A DNA stretch of 64,000 bases from the NCBI GenBank assembly GCA_016711705.1, contig JADJSK010000007.1, positions 1-64,000 of the forward strand, given 5' to 3'. Origin of the DNA: Candidatus Brachybacter algidus (lineage in GTDB: Bacteria > Bacteroidota > Bacteroidia > Chitinophagales > Saprospiraceae). Shown in pieces: positions 34,977 through 45,134 of the stretch. The position numbers and the translations under genes are program-made. How positions within the stretch are numbered: the first letter of the stretch is position 1; the number at the start of each line of letters is the position of its first letter. The notes under the pieces were generated by a model. It made no database searches, was not told the DNA's origin, and was given only the letters and a program-made list of their open reading frames with translations.

Positions 34977-37900
34977 ATGAAAAAATACTACCTTATTCTA
35001 ACGTTAATGCTATGCTCAGTAGCGTCATATTCACAAATAATATTTCAGGAAGATTTTGACGGAGTAGGCGGACCTACCTCTGGTGGAGCCGGCACTTATA
35101 AGTTTCCGGACGGATGGTTTCTGCGCAATGTAGATAACAGAACTCCTGACGGTGGTGTGGCATACGTCAACGAAGCCTGGGAAAGAAGAGAAGATTTCGT
35201 AACTAATGTCTTAGATTCTACAGCATTTTCAACATCATGGTACGTTCCTGCAGGTCAAGCGGATGATTGGATGTGGACCCCATTAATTGGCCCTCTACCT
35301 CCAAATTGCCTCCTGAAATGGAAAGCTATAGCTTATGATCCACAATACCAAGACGGCTATGAAGTAAGAGTTATGACTCAAGCCGGAGGTCCACCCACAG
35401 GAGGGACTGGAGCAATTGGCAATCAAATAACAAATTCTACCTTAGCACTAAGCATTCCTGCTGAAAATTCTACATGGACAGATAGACAATTATCTCTTAG
35501 TGCTTATGCAGGACAAAGTGTATATATCGGTTTTAGAAATAATAGTATTGATAAGTTCTTGTTGCTTATTGATGATGTCGTCGTCGAAGCTGTAACCAAT
35601 TTTGATGCTAATTTGACGGCGTATGTCATACCAAGTAATTATTCAAATATACCGTTGAATCAGGTAAGCCCTATTTCCTTTAAGGGGACGATCCGGAATG
35701 ATGGTTCAAGTTCTTTATCAAACGTCATCCTTAATGCAAAGGTTTATGATGAATCAGATATGCAATTGTATGCTACATCCAGCAGTCCACTTGCCACTCT
35801 TGCCCCGGATGCTTCTGCAAATTTTACTACTATAGGTTCTTATCTCCCATCTATAACAGGTAAATTCCGTATTGAATATTCAGCGACTATGACTGAAGTC
35901 GATGAAATGCCCTTAAATAACACTCAAACAGATTCAATCACAATATCAGATTCCACATTTTCAAGATCCATAGAGCCTGTCACAGGCTTTATAGGAATCG
36001 GTGCCGGCAATGGTGGTTATATGGGTAATCAGTTTGCAATAGCAAATAATGGAATTTTAACTTCCGCATCAATTTCTGTGGCGTCAAGCTCCCAAGGAAG
36101 CAAACTTGGAATGGCTGTTTTTGACTATGCAAATGGTAAACCTTCTACGTTGTTGTACCAGTCGTCGGACAGCCTGATAACAAATATAGCTGCAAATGTA
36201 TATACTTTTTCATTGCCAAATGGCGGACTGGCTGTATCTGCAAATGACACGATCGTTGTTACTGCAGTAGAAATCGATTCTACCCTTGCATTAGCTCAGA
36301 CAAATAACATATTTACACCTGGAACTTCTTGGGTCAACTGGCCAACAAATCCAAATGGGGGATGGTCAAATATTGAAATATTTGGTTCGAATTTAGCAAA
36401 ACCATTTTCTATAAATGCCAATTTTGGGTTTGATTGTGATACAATACCGATAGTCACACCATCCATTCTGACACAGCAAGTTTGTAACGGAGGCTCTTCA
36501 ACTGCTATTACATTTATAAGTGATCAACCAAATACGACTTTCAATTGGACAAATGATCAACCATCTATTGGTTTGGCAGCAAATGGCACAGGTGATATAG
36601 CTTCATTCACAGCATTAAATATGGGTACAACTCCTATTACTGCCAATATTACGGTAACTCCGGTGATAGATGAAGTGTGTGCAGGTGATCCTGTGGTAGT
36701 CACAATTATAATCAATCCTTCTCAGTCATTAAATGCGACCCCGTTAATGCAATCTATTTGCTCAGGTGAAAGCATTGAAGACATTATAATAGATTTAGTG
36801 CCTGCAGGTGGATTTAACTGGACCAGAGATAACGTAGCTGAAGTGACAGGTATAGCTGCTTCAGGAACTGGGAACATTTCAGGAACTTTAATGAATACTA
36901 TCCCAGGAACAACAACAGTTAATTTTACGATATCTGCAACTGGAGGCCAATGCAATGGCATTCCGGTGATCGCCAGTGTAGAGGTAAGTTCGATATCAAC
37001 GGTCGATACAATTATCGATCAGGTGTATTGCGTAGGCAATTTTGTTGATTCTTTAGTGATTACAGGAAGCAATCCGGAAGCTACATACACTTGGTCCAAT
37101 GACAACCCTGCTATCGGACTAGGTGCTTCTGGGATCGGGAATATACCACAATTTACAGCAACTAATTCCCAATCAACTCCTATAACAGCAAACATTACAG
37201 TGACACCGTCAGGTTCAGCAGGAGGCAACTCCCTTGTTCCTGAAATTTTATACTACAAATTTAATGAGAGTGGACCATCAGTAACCAATTATGCATCAAA
37301 TCCACCTTCTGGTGCAGCTACTGCTACGATTATGGGTTCACTTTCAATTACAGAAAGTGATCTATGTGAAAATGCTTTGACCGGTAGTGGAAACCCATCG
37401 AGTACTGACTATTTAAATACTGGCTGGGCGACTAATTTACCGGGAGATTTTACCATTTCATTTAAGTCTTCGAAAATAATACCTTCAGCAACATTATTTT
37501 ATATATTCAGTGACGATAATATCGGATCTTTCAGATGTTTCACGAATGGTGTAGCCGGACCTAATAATTGGATGTTGAGAGGCACAGGTATTGCTGATGT
37601 TTATGTTAACGGTGGAGCGACTGTAGCACCACATACCACCACCTTTGTGTATGATGCTACTGCCGCCAATATAAAAGGTTATCTTGATGGAGTGCTAGTT
37701 ACCACAGTAAACCAAGGTTTACCTATAATCAATGGGACTAGTCAATTTAAGTTAATGGGATACCCCTCTAGTGTAGGCGCTCCTTTAGGTGGACAATTAG
37801 ATGATTATAGACTTTACTCAAGAGCTTTAACTGCTGAGGAAGTTGCTACCCTTTCCGGTTGTTTAACAGAAGGCTGTGGAGTTGAACCAAGAACATATTC

Positions 37901-40900
37901 AATAACTGTGAATCCCGAGGTGGATGTTACGGTAAGTCCAATTATACAATCAGTATGTTCGAATAATGAAATATCTGCAATAATTACCACTGCCGATGGA
38001 TCAGGTTATGCATCTACCTGGACGAGAGATAATACGACAAATGTTACCGGCATAGCATCAAATGGTAGCGGCGATATTACAGGTACACCTGTAAATACAA
38101 CCCTAACAGACCAAATAGTAGTTTTCACGATCACAACCACAGATGGTATTTGTTCATATACAAATACTGCATCAATTACAGTCAATCCACAATTTGAAAC
38201 AGATCAGGTTAGTAATATTGTCGTGTGTAATGGATCAGCCGTAAGTGATATTACTTTATCAGGTACAGATCCAGAGGCAACTTATAGTTGGACTAATGAC
38301 AATACCTCCATAGGCCTTGGAGCAAGTGGAGATGGAACCATACCTTCTTTCAACGCCTTCAATAATACAAACGCACCTGTAGTTTCCACTATCACTGTTA
38401 CATCTATGTCAGAAGGTGGTGGTGAGGGAGAGACAATTACAGAAAATTTCTTGAGCACAGGTGAAATACAAACCTTTGAAGTTCCTGCTGGTGTTACTTC
38501 CATTTATATCGAAGCAAATGGAGCAAAGGGCTCAAATGCACAAAGTGGAGCAGGAGCAGGTTTAGGCGCATCTGGAGGAAAAGCTTCAGGTAATTTAGCT
38601 GTTGCACCTGGACAAATAATCAATATTTATGTTGGTGGGTCAGGAAATGGATCTTCTGGCGGATTTAACGGTGGGGGAGCCGGTGGTTCAGCTATCGGCG
38701 GTGGTGGAGGTGGTGCTTCAGATGTAAGAATAGGAGGTATCGACCTTTCAGATAGAGTGCTAGTGGCTGGCGGCGGAGGCGGCGGAGGCGGTGTTGGATG
38801 TGAAGCAACTTACAATGGTGGTAATGGCGGTGAAGGGGGAGGCTTAGCCGGGATGAACGGGACAAATAGTTCTGATGGCGGAGGCGGCGCAGGAGGAACC
38901 TTAGGTAACGGCGGAAACGCGGGAATTGGATGTGGAGGTTTTCTGGGCCAACCAGGTAACGTTCCAAATGGAGGGGATGGACAGGAATGCTGCTGTTTTG
39001 GAGCACCAAGTTTACCGGCTGGCGGCGGTGGTGGAGGTGGCTTCAATCAGGGTGGCGGCGGTGGCGGCGGATCAGCCGGAACTGTTGGATGTATCGGTAA
39101 TAATAAAGGCGGTGGAGGCGGAGGCGCAGGAGGCTCCTCATACATTGGAGGAGTGACCTCAGGAATTGTAACTGACGGGACAAATAATGGAGATGGTTTT
39201 ATAAGTATATCTTACAATATTTCAGAAGAAGAACTCTGTTCTACTCAACCTATCACTTTTACGATCACAGTCAATCCGACACCTTCATATACTTTCACTT
39301 CAGATGGAATCTCATATTCAGAAGGCGACACCATCACTGCTTGCAATCAACAAGTGCTGGAGATTGAAATTACTTCTCCCGATGCTACAGATTATACCTT
39401 TACAAGATTATCTAATGGAAATGTCATCGAAAGCGGGTCGACACCGGCTTCTTTCGATTATACAGCGACAAATGCAAGAGAGGGTTATTACGAAATTGGA
39501 ATTGAAAGTTCATTTGGCTGTATTGTAAAAGATACCATTTATTTATTGGTGAATCCAACGCCAAATCCAACAGCAACTGCAACTCCAAACCCAATTTGCC
39601 AGGGAAGTGATTTACAGCTCGGAGTAAATGGAAATAATAACTTTGATTTTGCATGGTCAGGACCTAACGGTTATACATCGAATGAGAAAAATCCTGTAAT
39701 ATCCGGTATTCTACCATCTGCATCAGGCATTTATACTGTCACAGTTACCAACTTAAATGGCTGCAGTGATACTTCATCCGTGAATGTATTGGTCAATCCG
39801 ACTCCTACATATACCTTCACTTCAGACGGCATCGCATATTCAGAAAGTGATACCATTACAGCTTGTAATCAGGATATACTAGACTTGGTAATTACATCTC
39901 CTACTGCGGTGGATTATACTTTTACAAGATTATCGAATGGCAATGTGATCTCAAGCGGCACGACTCCCGGATCCTTCAATTATACAGCAAACAATGCAAG
40001 AGAAGGTTACTATGAGATTGCTGTGTTCAGTTCTTTTGAATGTATCTTAAAAGACACGATTTATTTATTGGTCAATCCTCTTCCCAATCCAACTGCTACA
40101 GCGACTCCAAACCCTATATGTCAAGGAGGTAACTTACAGCTTGGTGTCAATGGAAATAATAACTTTGACTTTGCATGGTCAGGACCCAACGGTTATACAT
40201 CAAATGTCAAGAATCCTACCATAATTGGGATCACACCAGCAGGATCAGGTGCATATACCGTTACAGTAACTAATTTAAATGGTTGTAGTGATACGTCTTC
40301 TGTAAGTGTCTTAGTCAATCCGACCCCTACCGCAGTGGCGGCACCTGCTGCTCAAACTATTTGTTCAGGTAGTGCGATCACGACCATTGTTATAACAGGA
40401 GCGGTTAGTGGAACTACATACAATTGGACCCGTAATAATACTGCAACTGTGACAGGCATTGCTGTATCAGGAAGCGGCAACATTTCCGGTTTATTGACAA
40501 ATACTACACTTTCTCCTGTCACGGTGACTTTTACAATCACTCCAACAGCAAATGGATGTGTTGGTACATCGATAACAGCAACAGTTATTGTCAACCCAAC
40601 TTTAATACTTACCGTAACTCCAACTACTCAAACCATCTGTTCAGGATCTCTTATAACGACGATCGTTCCAGGTGGCGGCATACAAGGATCTGTGTACAAC
40701 TGGACTCGTGACAATACGATCTCAGTAACGGGCATTGCAGCCTCAGGTTCTGGAAATGTTAATGGGATACTCACCAATACTACCTTAGTTCCGGTTACTG
40801 TGACATTTACTTTCACATCAAATCCATATGGATGTGCAGCAACATCCATTAGTGCGACAGTGATCGTAAATCCTACACCTATCGGAACTATCTCTATCGC

Positions 40901-42353
40901 CCCTAATCCAGCGTGTGTTGGCTCTACCGTGCAGTTGTCATCTACCGGAGGAACGACATATAACTGGTCCGGACCAAATGGATTTACAAGTAATCAGCAA
41001 AACCCTACCATCTTAATAATAAATCATCTACAAGCTGGTAAATATTATGTGACGATCACTAATAGTTTCGGATGTTTTGTCATTCTTGATGATGAACTTG
41101 AAGTATTCTATCCTCCTTTAGCTGAAGCAAGCTTTGATGTTTCTACAGCATGTACCGGATCTGATCTTCAGTTGTACGGCAGCGGAGCAGGTTCTTATGC
41201 ATGGAGTGGACCAAATGGATTCACAAGTACTCTGCAGAACCCGGTGATCGAAGATGTGACAACACTCAATAGTGGCTTATATATACTTACAGTAAATAGT
41301 CCAAATGGGTGCACAGCAACTTCATCATTGAATATTACCATCAATACGCCGCCACAGTTGTCTGCCAATCCTGCATTCACACAGACCTGCGAAGGCTCTT
41401 CGGTTCAGTTGACTGGAAGTGGATCAGGAGCATTCTCGTGGTCAGGTCCTGCGGGATGGTTGAGCAATATGCAGAATCCGGTGATCGATAACATTCCATT
41501 GTACATGTCAGGCTTATTCACCGTGACATTAACGGGTAATACCGGATGCAGTAGTACCGCTTCTGTAGAAATAAAGGTATCATCATATATCAATGCTATC
41601 GCAACTGCTACACCGAATCCGGTATGTGAAGGTCAAAGTTTGCAACTTCATGCTGAAGGAGGTACGTCATATCTATGGAATGGTCCGGCAGGATTTAATT
41701 CTACGGAGTCTGATCCGAGGATTGACAATATCATTGAGGCTCAGGAAGGTATTTACTATGTCTACATAACTAATGAAGGTGGATGCTATGGATATGCTGA
41801 GGTCAAGGTAGAAGTTCTGCCTGTCCCAAAAGCAAGTGCTTATGCTACACCAAACCCTGTAAATGAATTTAGTTCCGTACAATTCTTTGCAAGTAACGGC
41901 CTTGCGTATCTTTGGAGTGGTCCACAAGGTTTTATATCTACTGAACAAAATCCAGTTATCAGAAAGGTCAACAGGAATATGGCCGGAGTATACACAGTGA
42001 CAATTACGAATGAGAATGGATGTCCAAGCGTGATCAAAATAATTCTAAGGGTATTATTCACCAACAAGGGTGGCAGCATCACAGATGGAAATGACGAACT
42101 ATCTATAAGAACAGATAATGCGGGAACCGTTTATCCGAATCCTACAAATAACTTACTTTATTTTGAGACTGCAAGCCGATCAGCTATCGATTACATGATC
42201 TATGATATGAATGGCAAGTTGCAAATGCAGCAACAATCTACTACAAACATTTATATCAAGACAGAGAACCTATCTACAGGGATCTATCAAATCAGATGGA
42301 AACCACAGGATCAGGAGAAATGGATCGTCAGTAAATTTGTTAAGATCAGGTAA
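34977..42353 (+). CDS. Giant T9SS-secreted multidomain adhesin
   Basis: 2458 aa. Signal peptide (1-20). Residues about 22-205: cleaved-adhesin/choice-of-anchor-J-like domain (FQEDFDGVGG, WYVPAGQADDWMWTPLI). About 490-750: Ig-like modules with xTxTITVNP ends. About 755-965: LamG/concanavalin-like domain (PEILYYKFNESG, GQLDDYRLYSRALTAEEV). About 1155-1410: glycine-rich domain with GGGGGG runs, beginning ETITENFLSTGEIQTFEVPAG. About 1430-2365: many PKD/Ig-like repeats (PNPICQGSxLQL, WSGPNGFTS, YTVTVTNxNGC). Residues 2383-2458 are a type A T9SS sorting domain (YPNPTNNLLYFE ... GIYQIRW...KFVKI). Probably a cell-surface or secreted adhesin/matrix protein. A terminator follows at 42374. Confidence 0.93.
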   Translation: MKKYYLILTLMLCSVASYSQIIFQEDFDGVGGPTSGGAGTYKFPDGWFLRNVDNRTPDGGVAYVNEAWERREDFVTNVLDSTAFSTSWYVPAGQADDWMWTPLIGPLPPNCLLKWKAIAYDPQYQDGYEVRVMTQAGGPPTGGTGAIGNQITNSTLALSIPAENSTWTDRQLSLSAYAGQSVYIGFRNNSIDKFLLLIDDVVVEAVTNFDANLTAYVIPSNYSNIPLNQVSPISFKGTIRNDGSSSLSNVILNAKVYDESDMQLYATSSSPLATLAPDASANFTTIGSYLPSITGKFRIEYSATMTEVDEMPLNNTQTDSITISDSTFSRSIEPVTGFIGIGAGNGGYMGNQFAIANNGILTSASISVASSSQGSKLGMAVFDYANGKPSTLLYQSSDSLITNIAANVYTFSLPNGGLAVSANDTIVVTAVEIDSTLALAQTNNIFTPGTSWVNWPTNPNGGWSNIEIFGSNLAKPFSINANFGFDCDTIPIVTPSILTQQVCNGGSSTAITFISDQPNTTFNWTNDQPSIGLAANGTGDIASFTALNMGTTPITANITVTPVIDEVCAGDPVVVTIIINPSQSLNATPLMQSICSGESIEDIIIDLVPAGGFNWTRDNVAEVTGIAASGTGNISGTLMNTIPGTTTVNFTISATGGQCNGIPVIASVEVSSISTVDTIIDQVYCVGNFVDSLVITGSNPEATYTWSNDNPAIGLGASGIGNIPQFTATNSQSTPITANITVTPSGSAGGNSLVPEILYYKFNESGPSVTNYASNPPSGAATATIMGSLSITESDLCENALTGSGNPSSTDYLNTGWATNLPGDFTISFKSSKIIPSATLFYIFSDDNIGSFRCFTNGVAGPNNWMLRGTGIADVYVNGGATVAPHTTTFVYDATAANIKGYLDGVLVTTVNQGLPIINGTSQFKLMGYPSSVGAPLGGQLDDYRLYSRALTAEEVATLSGCLTEGCGVEPRTYSITVNPEVDVTVSPIIQSVCSNNEISAIITTADGSGYASTWTRDNTTNVTGIASNGSGDITGTPVNTTLTDQIVVFTITTTDGICSYTNTASITVNPQFETDQVSNIVVCNGSAVSDITLSGTDPEATYSWTNDNTSIGLGASGDGTIPSFNAFNNTNAPVVSTITVTSMSEGGGEGETITENFLSTGEIQTFEVPAGVTSIYIEANGAKGSNAQSGAGAGLGASGGKASGNLAVAPGQIINIYVGGSGNGSSGGFNGGGAGGSAIGGGGGGASDVRIGGIDLSDRVLVAGGGGGGGGVGCEATYNGGNGGEGGGLAGMNGTNSSDGGGGAGGTLGNGGNAGIGCGGFLGQPGNVPNGGDGQECCCFGAPSLPAGGGGGGGFNQGGGGGGGSAGTVGCIGNNKGGGGGGAGGSSYIGGVTSGIVTDGTNNGDGFISISYNISEEELCSTQPITFTITVNPTPSYTFTSDGISYSEGDTITACNQQVLEIEITSPDATDYTFTRLSNGNVIESGSTPASFDYTATNAREGYYEIGIESSFGCIVKDTIYLLVNPTPNPTATATPNPICQGSDLQLGVNGNNNFDFAWSGPNGYTSNEKNPVISGILPSASGIYTVTVTNLNGCSDTSSVNVLVNPTPTYTFTSDGIAYSESDTITACNQDILDLVITSPTAVDYTFTRLSNGNVISSGTTPGSFNYTANNAREGYYEIAVFSSFECILKDTIYLLVNPLPNPTATATPNPICQGGNLQLGVNGNNNFDFAWSGPNGYTSNVKNPTIIGITPAGSGAYTVTVTNLNGCSDTSSVSVLVNPTPTAVAAPAAQTICSGSAITTIVITGAVSGTTYNWTRNNTATVTGIAVSGSGNISGLLTNTTLSPVTVTFTITPTANGCVGTSITATVIVNPTLILTVTPTTQTICSGSLITTIVPGGGIQGSVYNWTRDNTISVTGIAASGSGNVNGILTNTTLVPVTVTFTFTSNPYGCAATSISATVIVNPTPIGTISIAPNPACVGSTVQLSSTGGTTYNWSGPNGFTSNQQNPTILIINHLQAGKYYVTITNSFGCFVILDDELEVFYPPLAEASFDVSTACTGSDLQLYGSGAGSYAWSGPNGFTSTLQNPVIEDVTTLNSGLYILTVNSPNGCTATSSLNITINTPPQLSANPAFTQTCEGSSVQLTGSGSGAFSWSGPAGWLSNMQNPVIDNIPLYMSGLFTVTLTGNTGCSSTASVEIKVSSYINAIATATPNPVCEGQSLQLHAEGGTSYLWNGPAGFNSTESDPRIDNIIEAQEGIYYVYITNEGGCYGYAEVKVEVLPVPKASAYATPNPVNEFSSVQFFASNGLAYLWSGPQGFISTEQNPVIRKVNRNMAGVYTVTITNENGCPSVIKIILRVLFTNKGGSITDGNDELSIRTDNAGTVYPNPTNNLLYFETASRSAIDYMIYDMNGKLQMQQQSTTNIYIKTENLSTGIYQIRWKPQDQEKWIVSKFVKIR
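38508..39230 (+). repeat. GC-rich glycine-codon tract in the adhesin
   Basis: Coding DNA for the Gly-rich domain, dense in GGN GGN codons with runs such as GGCGGAGGCGGCGGAGGC. It contrasts with the AT-rich surroundings and produces long spurious reverse-strand frames rich in Pro. Likely prone to replication slippage. Confidence 0.8.
39279..40322 (+). repeat. 522-bp in-frame tandem duplication in the adhesin
   Basis: 39279-39800 and 39801-40322 are two consecutive 174-codon units, each starting TPxYTFTSDGI and ending in VLVNP, with blocks TRLSNGNVI, NAREGYYEI, KDTIYLLVNP and NGNNNFDFAWSGPNGYTSN identical or nearly so. A recent internal expansion of a two-domain module. Confidence 0.9.
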
Positions 42354-42373
42354 GATATTTTTATCAAATAATA

Positions 42374-42406
42374 ACCCCGTTTGGAAGTTCTAAACGGGTT
42401 TTTTTA
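42374..42406 (+). terminator. Terminator after the adhesin gene
   Basis: CCCGTTT (42376-42382) pairs with AAACGGG (42392-42398), with flanking A/T pairs, then a seven-T run. About 20 bp past the stop codon. Confidence 0.85.
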
Positions 42407-42410
42407 TTTT

Positions 42411-42704
42411 TAGGTAGAATTCATATGAAAGATATTGGTACACAATTTAAACAAATCACTTGAGTAGTATTCTGCCGCATAATTCAGAGCCACTCTAGCC
42501 CTAATAAATTAGGAAAATCTGTTATACATCATTAGAAAAAATAATATCAAAGAAATAATACAATACGCAACTCAAGTTTCAGTTTTAATCATAAATAGAT
42601 TATGTATAATTTGAATCTTCTCAATTTAGCTAAAAAGTCCGATCTAATGGACATAGCTATCGAAGTTTGATTCTAATTGCTAATTTCTGACTACTGACTA
42701 CTGA
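42411..42704. other. Intergenic gap with a short heptamer tract
   Basis: Between two convergent genes. The end (about 42676-42705) carries TGACTAC/TGATTAT heptamer repeats like those near 10.7 and 29.4 kb. No gene is supported. Confidence 0.5.
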
Positions 42705-43547
42705 TTATTTAATAAATGCCATTGTAATTACGAATAATATATCCTTATAAATAATAAAAAAGAAAAAGAAAAAGAGTGGTAGGAATAAAAGGCTTTTCAA
42801 CATTACTAGTCGATTCTTTTGCTGAAAAAACCTTTTAAATGCAACCATAGAATATGTATACACTGCAACAATATTAATGACCATGCCTATGAGCTCGACC
42901 GAATATGATGGTACAGAAAATGCTTGAAGCAGGGCAAAGAATATTACCATTATAAAAAAGGTGAATAAAATATAAAAACTACAAAACTCAGTACTGATAA
43001 TCAAATAATCAGAGAAGAATTTACGATTCTTTGGAAAAACAATTTTTAAAAAAAAAGCAGTTGCAGGAATAATTATTATAAGTAAAATTTTGGAGACCTT
43101 CTCAGATTTATTGTGAAATATTTCAGACAAAGCAACAAAGTCAATTCCCCTACTAGCCATCTTAGAATCAACCATTTTCTGAAAATAGGTACCTGTGAGA
43201 AAAGTATTTAAATAGAACTTCAATTGCATATTGAGTCCATCAAGTAATGGAAAGATGAGATATAAAATAACGATCAACATAAAAAACGACAATGGCTTGA
43301 AATATGGTTTCCTCAGACCATTGCAATAATCCTGAGATAATTTACCGGGAGAAATAAAAATAGCTTTTAAAGTGGTCAGGAATTTTCCTTCAAAATGAGT
43401 TAAAAAATGAAAAGCTTCTTCAAAGAAGTGCGTAACTGATCTATCTTTCTCAGATAAAACTTTTTCTCCGCAACTGTGGCAATAAGTGCCATATAATCTG
43501 GCACTGCAATTAACACATTTATTTTGAGCACTTTTGTCAATTTTCAT
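42705..43547 (-). CDS. DUF3667 zinc-ribbon membrane protein
   Basis: 280 aa. An N-terminal zinc ribbon (Cys11-x2-Cys14 ... Cys23-x2-Cys26: KCVNCSARLYGTYCHSCGEK) is followed by the DUF3667 signature (THFEGKFLTTLKAIFISPGKLSQDYCNGLRKPYFKPLSFFMLIVILY). About five membrane helices run to the C-terminus, including a striking F-rich stretch (LPLFFFFFFIIY). DUF3667 proteins are widespread in Bacteroidota and have no established function; a role in membrane or envelope biology is only inferred from topology. The cytosolic ribbon could bind a protein or nucleic acid. Single gene, 110 bp downstream of the glutaminase gene on the same strand. Confidence 0.87.
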   Translation of the reverse strand: MKIDKSAQNKCVNCSARLYGTYCHSCGEKVLSEKDRSVTHFFEEAFHFLTHFEGKFLTTLKAIFISPGKLSQDYCNGLRKPYFKPLSFFMLIVILYLIFPLLDGLNMQLKFYLNTFLTGTYFQKMVDSKMASRGIDFVALSEIFHNKSEKVSKILLIIIIPATAFFLKIVFPKNRKFFSDYLIISTEFCSFYILFTFFIMVIFFALLQAFSVPSYSVELIGMVINIVAVYTYSMVAFKRFFQQKNRLVMLKSLLFLPLFFFFFFIIYKDILFVITMAFIK

Positions 43548-43657
43548 TCTTGGAAAAATTAGTTTTAAAATTAAGCATAGTTTTTGATTTTGAAAAATTT
43601 CAACGGAATTTCTCTATGCAAGCCTTCATGGAAAAAAATTTATTAAAAAAAACTTTC

Positions 43658-44572
43658 TTAAAATATCGACATCTCTGTTTCAGTCGTTAACAACTCCAAA
43701 GCCTTCATTCCTCTCACGGAATTGCCTTTGCTATTTAACCTGGGGCTCCATACTGCCACAGTATATTCATGAGGATGAATAGCGATTATTCCTCCCCCGA
43801 TTCCACTCTTCCCCGGCAAACCTACCTTGTATGCAAACTCTCCTGATTCATCATAGAAGCCGCAGGTCTGCATCAGGGCATTTAAACGCTTCACCTTGCT
43901 TTCAGACAATATCTTGTGATTTGTCCCCTGGGTGTAACCACTGTTTGCAAAATAGAAGAATGCATGTGCCAATTCCTTGCAAGACATTGCAATAGAACAT
44001 TGATGAAAATAAAAATCCAGAACTGTCTCTACATCATTCTCCAAATTGCCATAAGACTTCAACATATTTGCCAAAGCAGCATTTCTGTATCCTGTAGATC
44101 TCTCTGAACTCGCCACCTTAACATCATAATCTATCGAAGGATTGTCAGCTAATAACCTTACAAATTCAATAAATTCTTCCTTCGGCTTTTTTAAATGACT
44201 CACCAATATATCTGCGATGACCAATGCTCCGGAATTGATAAATGGATTTCGCGGCTTACCCTTTTCATATTCCAATTGAATCAAAGAATTGAAAGGATTG
44301 CCTGATGGCTCCACCCCCACTCTGTCCCAAAGATTCTCTCCTAAAAATGATATGGCCATTGAAAGTGAAAAAACTTTTGATATACTCTGAATAGAAAACT
44401 TTTCATTACTATCACCTACCTGATGATCGATGGACGATGTGCTCAACAAGTGAATACCAAATTTGTCAGGATTAACTATTGCCAGTTCAGGTATAGAAAG
44501 GGATATTTCGCCATCTCCTTGCAGCGTTATGGTATCAGCATTTATCTTTTCTAAAATTTTTTGATAATCCAT
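43658..44572 (-). CDS. glsA: Glutaminase (serine-dependent, GlsA type)
   Basis: 304 aa, the normal size for bacterial glutaminase. The beta-lactamase-like fold has the catalytic SxxK as FSIQSISKVFSLSMA (Ser63, Lys66), then EPSGNPFNSLIQLEYEKGKPRNPFINSGALVIADIL, SERSTGYRNAALANML, FYFHQCSIAMSCKELAHAFFYFANSG and PGKSGIGGGIIAIHP, all strong GlsA landmarks. It hydrolyses glutamine to glutamate and ammonia in the cytosol. Monocistronic and divergent from the rhodanese gene; no glutamine transporter or amidotransferase adjacent. Well conserved throughout. Confidence 0.96.
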   Translation of the reverse strand: MDYQKILEKINADTITLQGDGEISLSIPELAIVNPDKFGIHLLSTSSIDHQVGDSNEKFSIQSISKVFSLSMAISFLGENLWDRVGVEPSGNPFNSLIQLEYEKGKPRNPFINSGALVIADILVSHLKKPKEEFIEFVRLLADNPSIDYDVKVASSERSTGYRNAALANMLKSYGNLENDVETVLDFYFHQCSIAMSCKELAHAFFYFANSGYTQGTNHKILSESKVKRLNALMQTCGFYDESGEFAYKVGLPGKSGIGGGIIAIHPHEYTVAVWSPRLNSKGNSVRGMKALELLTTETEMSIF

Positions 44573-44739
44573 TTCTATTATTATTGTAGTAAAATTGAAC
44601 TAAAATTAAGTTAATTTGATTCATCAAGTATCGAAAAAAATGAATTGAATTTACTATATGAATAAATACTTTCATTTGTTAAAGTGGTTTAGAGAATGTA
44701 ATTTTGATTAAATTTTTAAAATAGAATTAATAAAAGACA

Positions 44740-45045
44740 ATGGTTGATATAACAGTGGAAGAAATCAAAGCAAAGATGGACCGAAAGGAAGATTTTATAT
44801 TTATTGATGTCCGTGAGCCATATGAATATGAAGAATATAACATCGGTGCAAGACTTATTCCTCTTGGAGACTTCATGGATAATATTTCAAATCTTGAAGA
44901 ATATCGTGACAATGAGATCATCATTCACTGCAGAAGTGGCAAAAGAAGTTCAATGGCAAGCGAAGTATTAACAAGCGCCGGCTTTCCGAATGTAAAAAAT
45001 ATGGTAGGTGGCATCATACGATGGCAAGAAGTATTTCCGGGCTAA
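44740..45045 (+). CDS. Single-domain rhodanese-like sulfurtransferase
   Basis: 101 aa, one rhodanese domain. FIDVREPYEYEEYNIGARLIPLGDF is the CH2A-type N-terminal signature and IIHCRSGKRSSMASEVL is the active loop with catalytic Cys64; the six-residue loop CRSGKR fits a sulfurtransferase of the GlpE/PspE kind. Substrate: sulfane sulfur from thiosulfate or a protein persulfide, transferred to an acceptor thiol; the physiological acceptor is unknown. Cytosolic, no signal peptide. Followed by the cupin gene 89 bp later on the same strand. Confidence 0.93.
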   Translation: MVDITVEEIKAKMDRKEDFIFIDVREPYEYEEYNIGARLIPLGDFMDNISNLEEYRDNEIIIHCRSGKRSSMASEVLTSAGFPNVKNMVGGIIRWQEVFPG

Positions 45046-45134
45046 GTGACAAAATACCCCCAATTTGAATATATTTTCTCTCGTCAATTTAAGCTTTCGA
45101 CTAGCAAGAATTTTTTTAAATATGTGATTTAATC

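Noticed and set aside
38692..39046. Pro/Leu/His-rich minus-strand frames
   Set aside because: They are antisense shadows of glycine codons in the adhesin.
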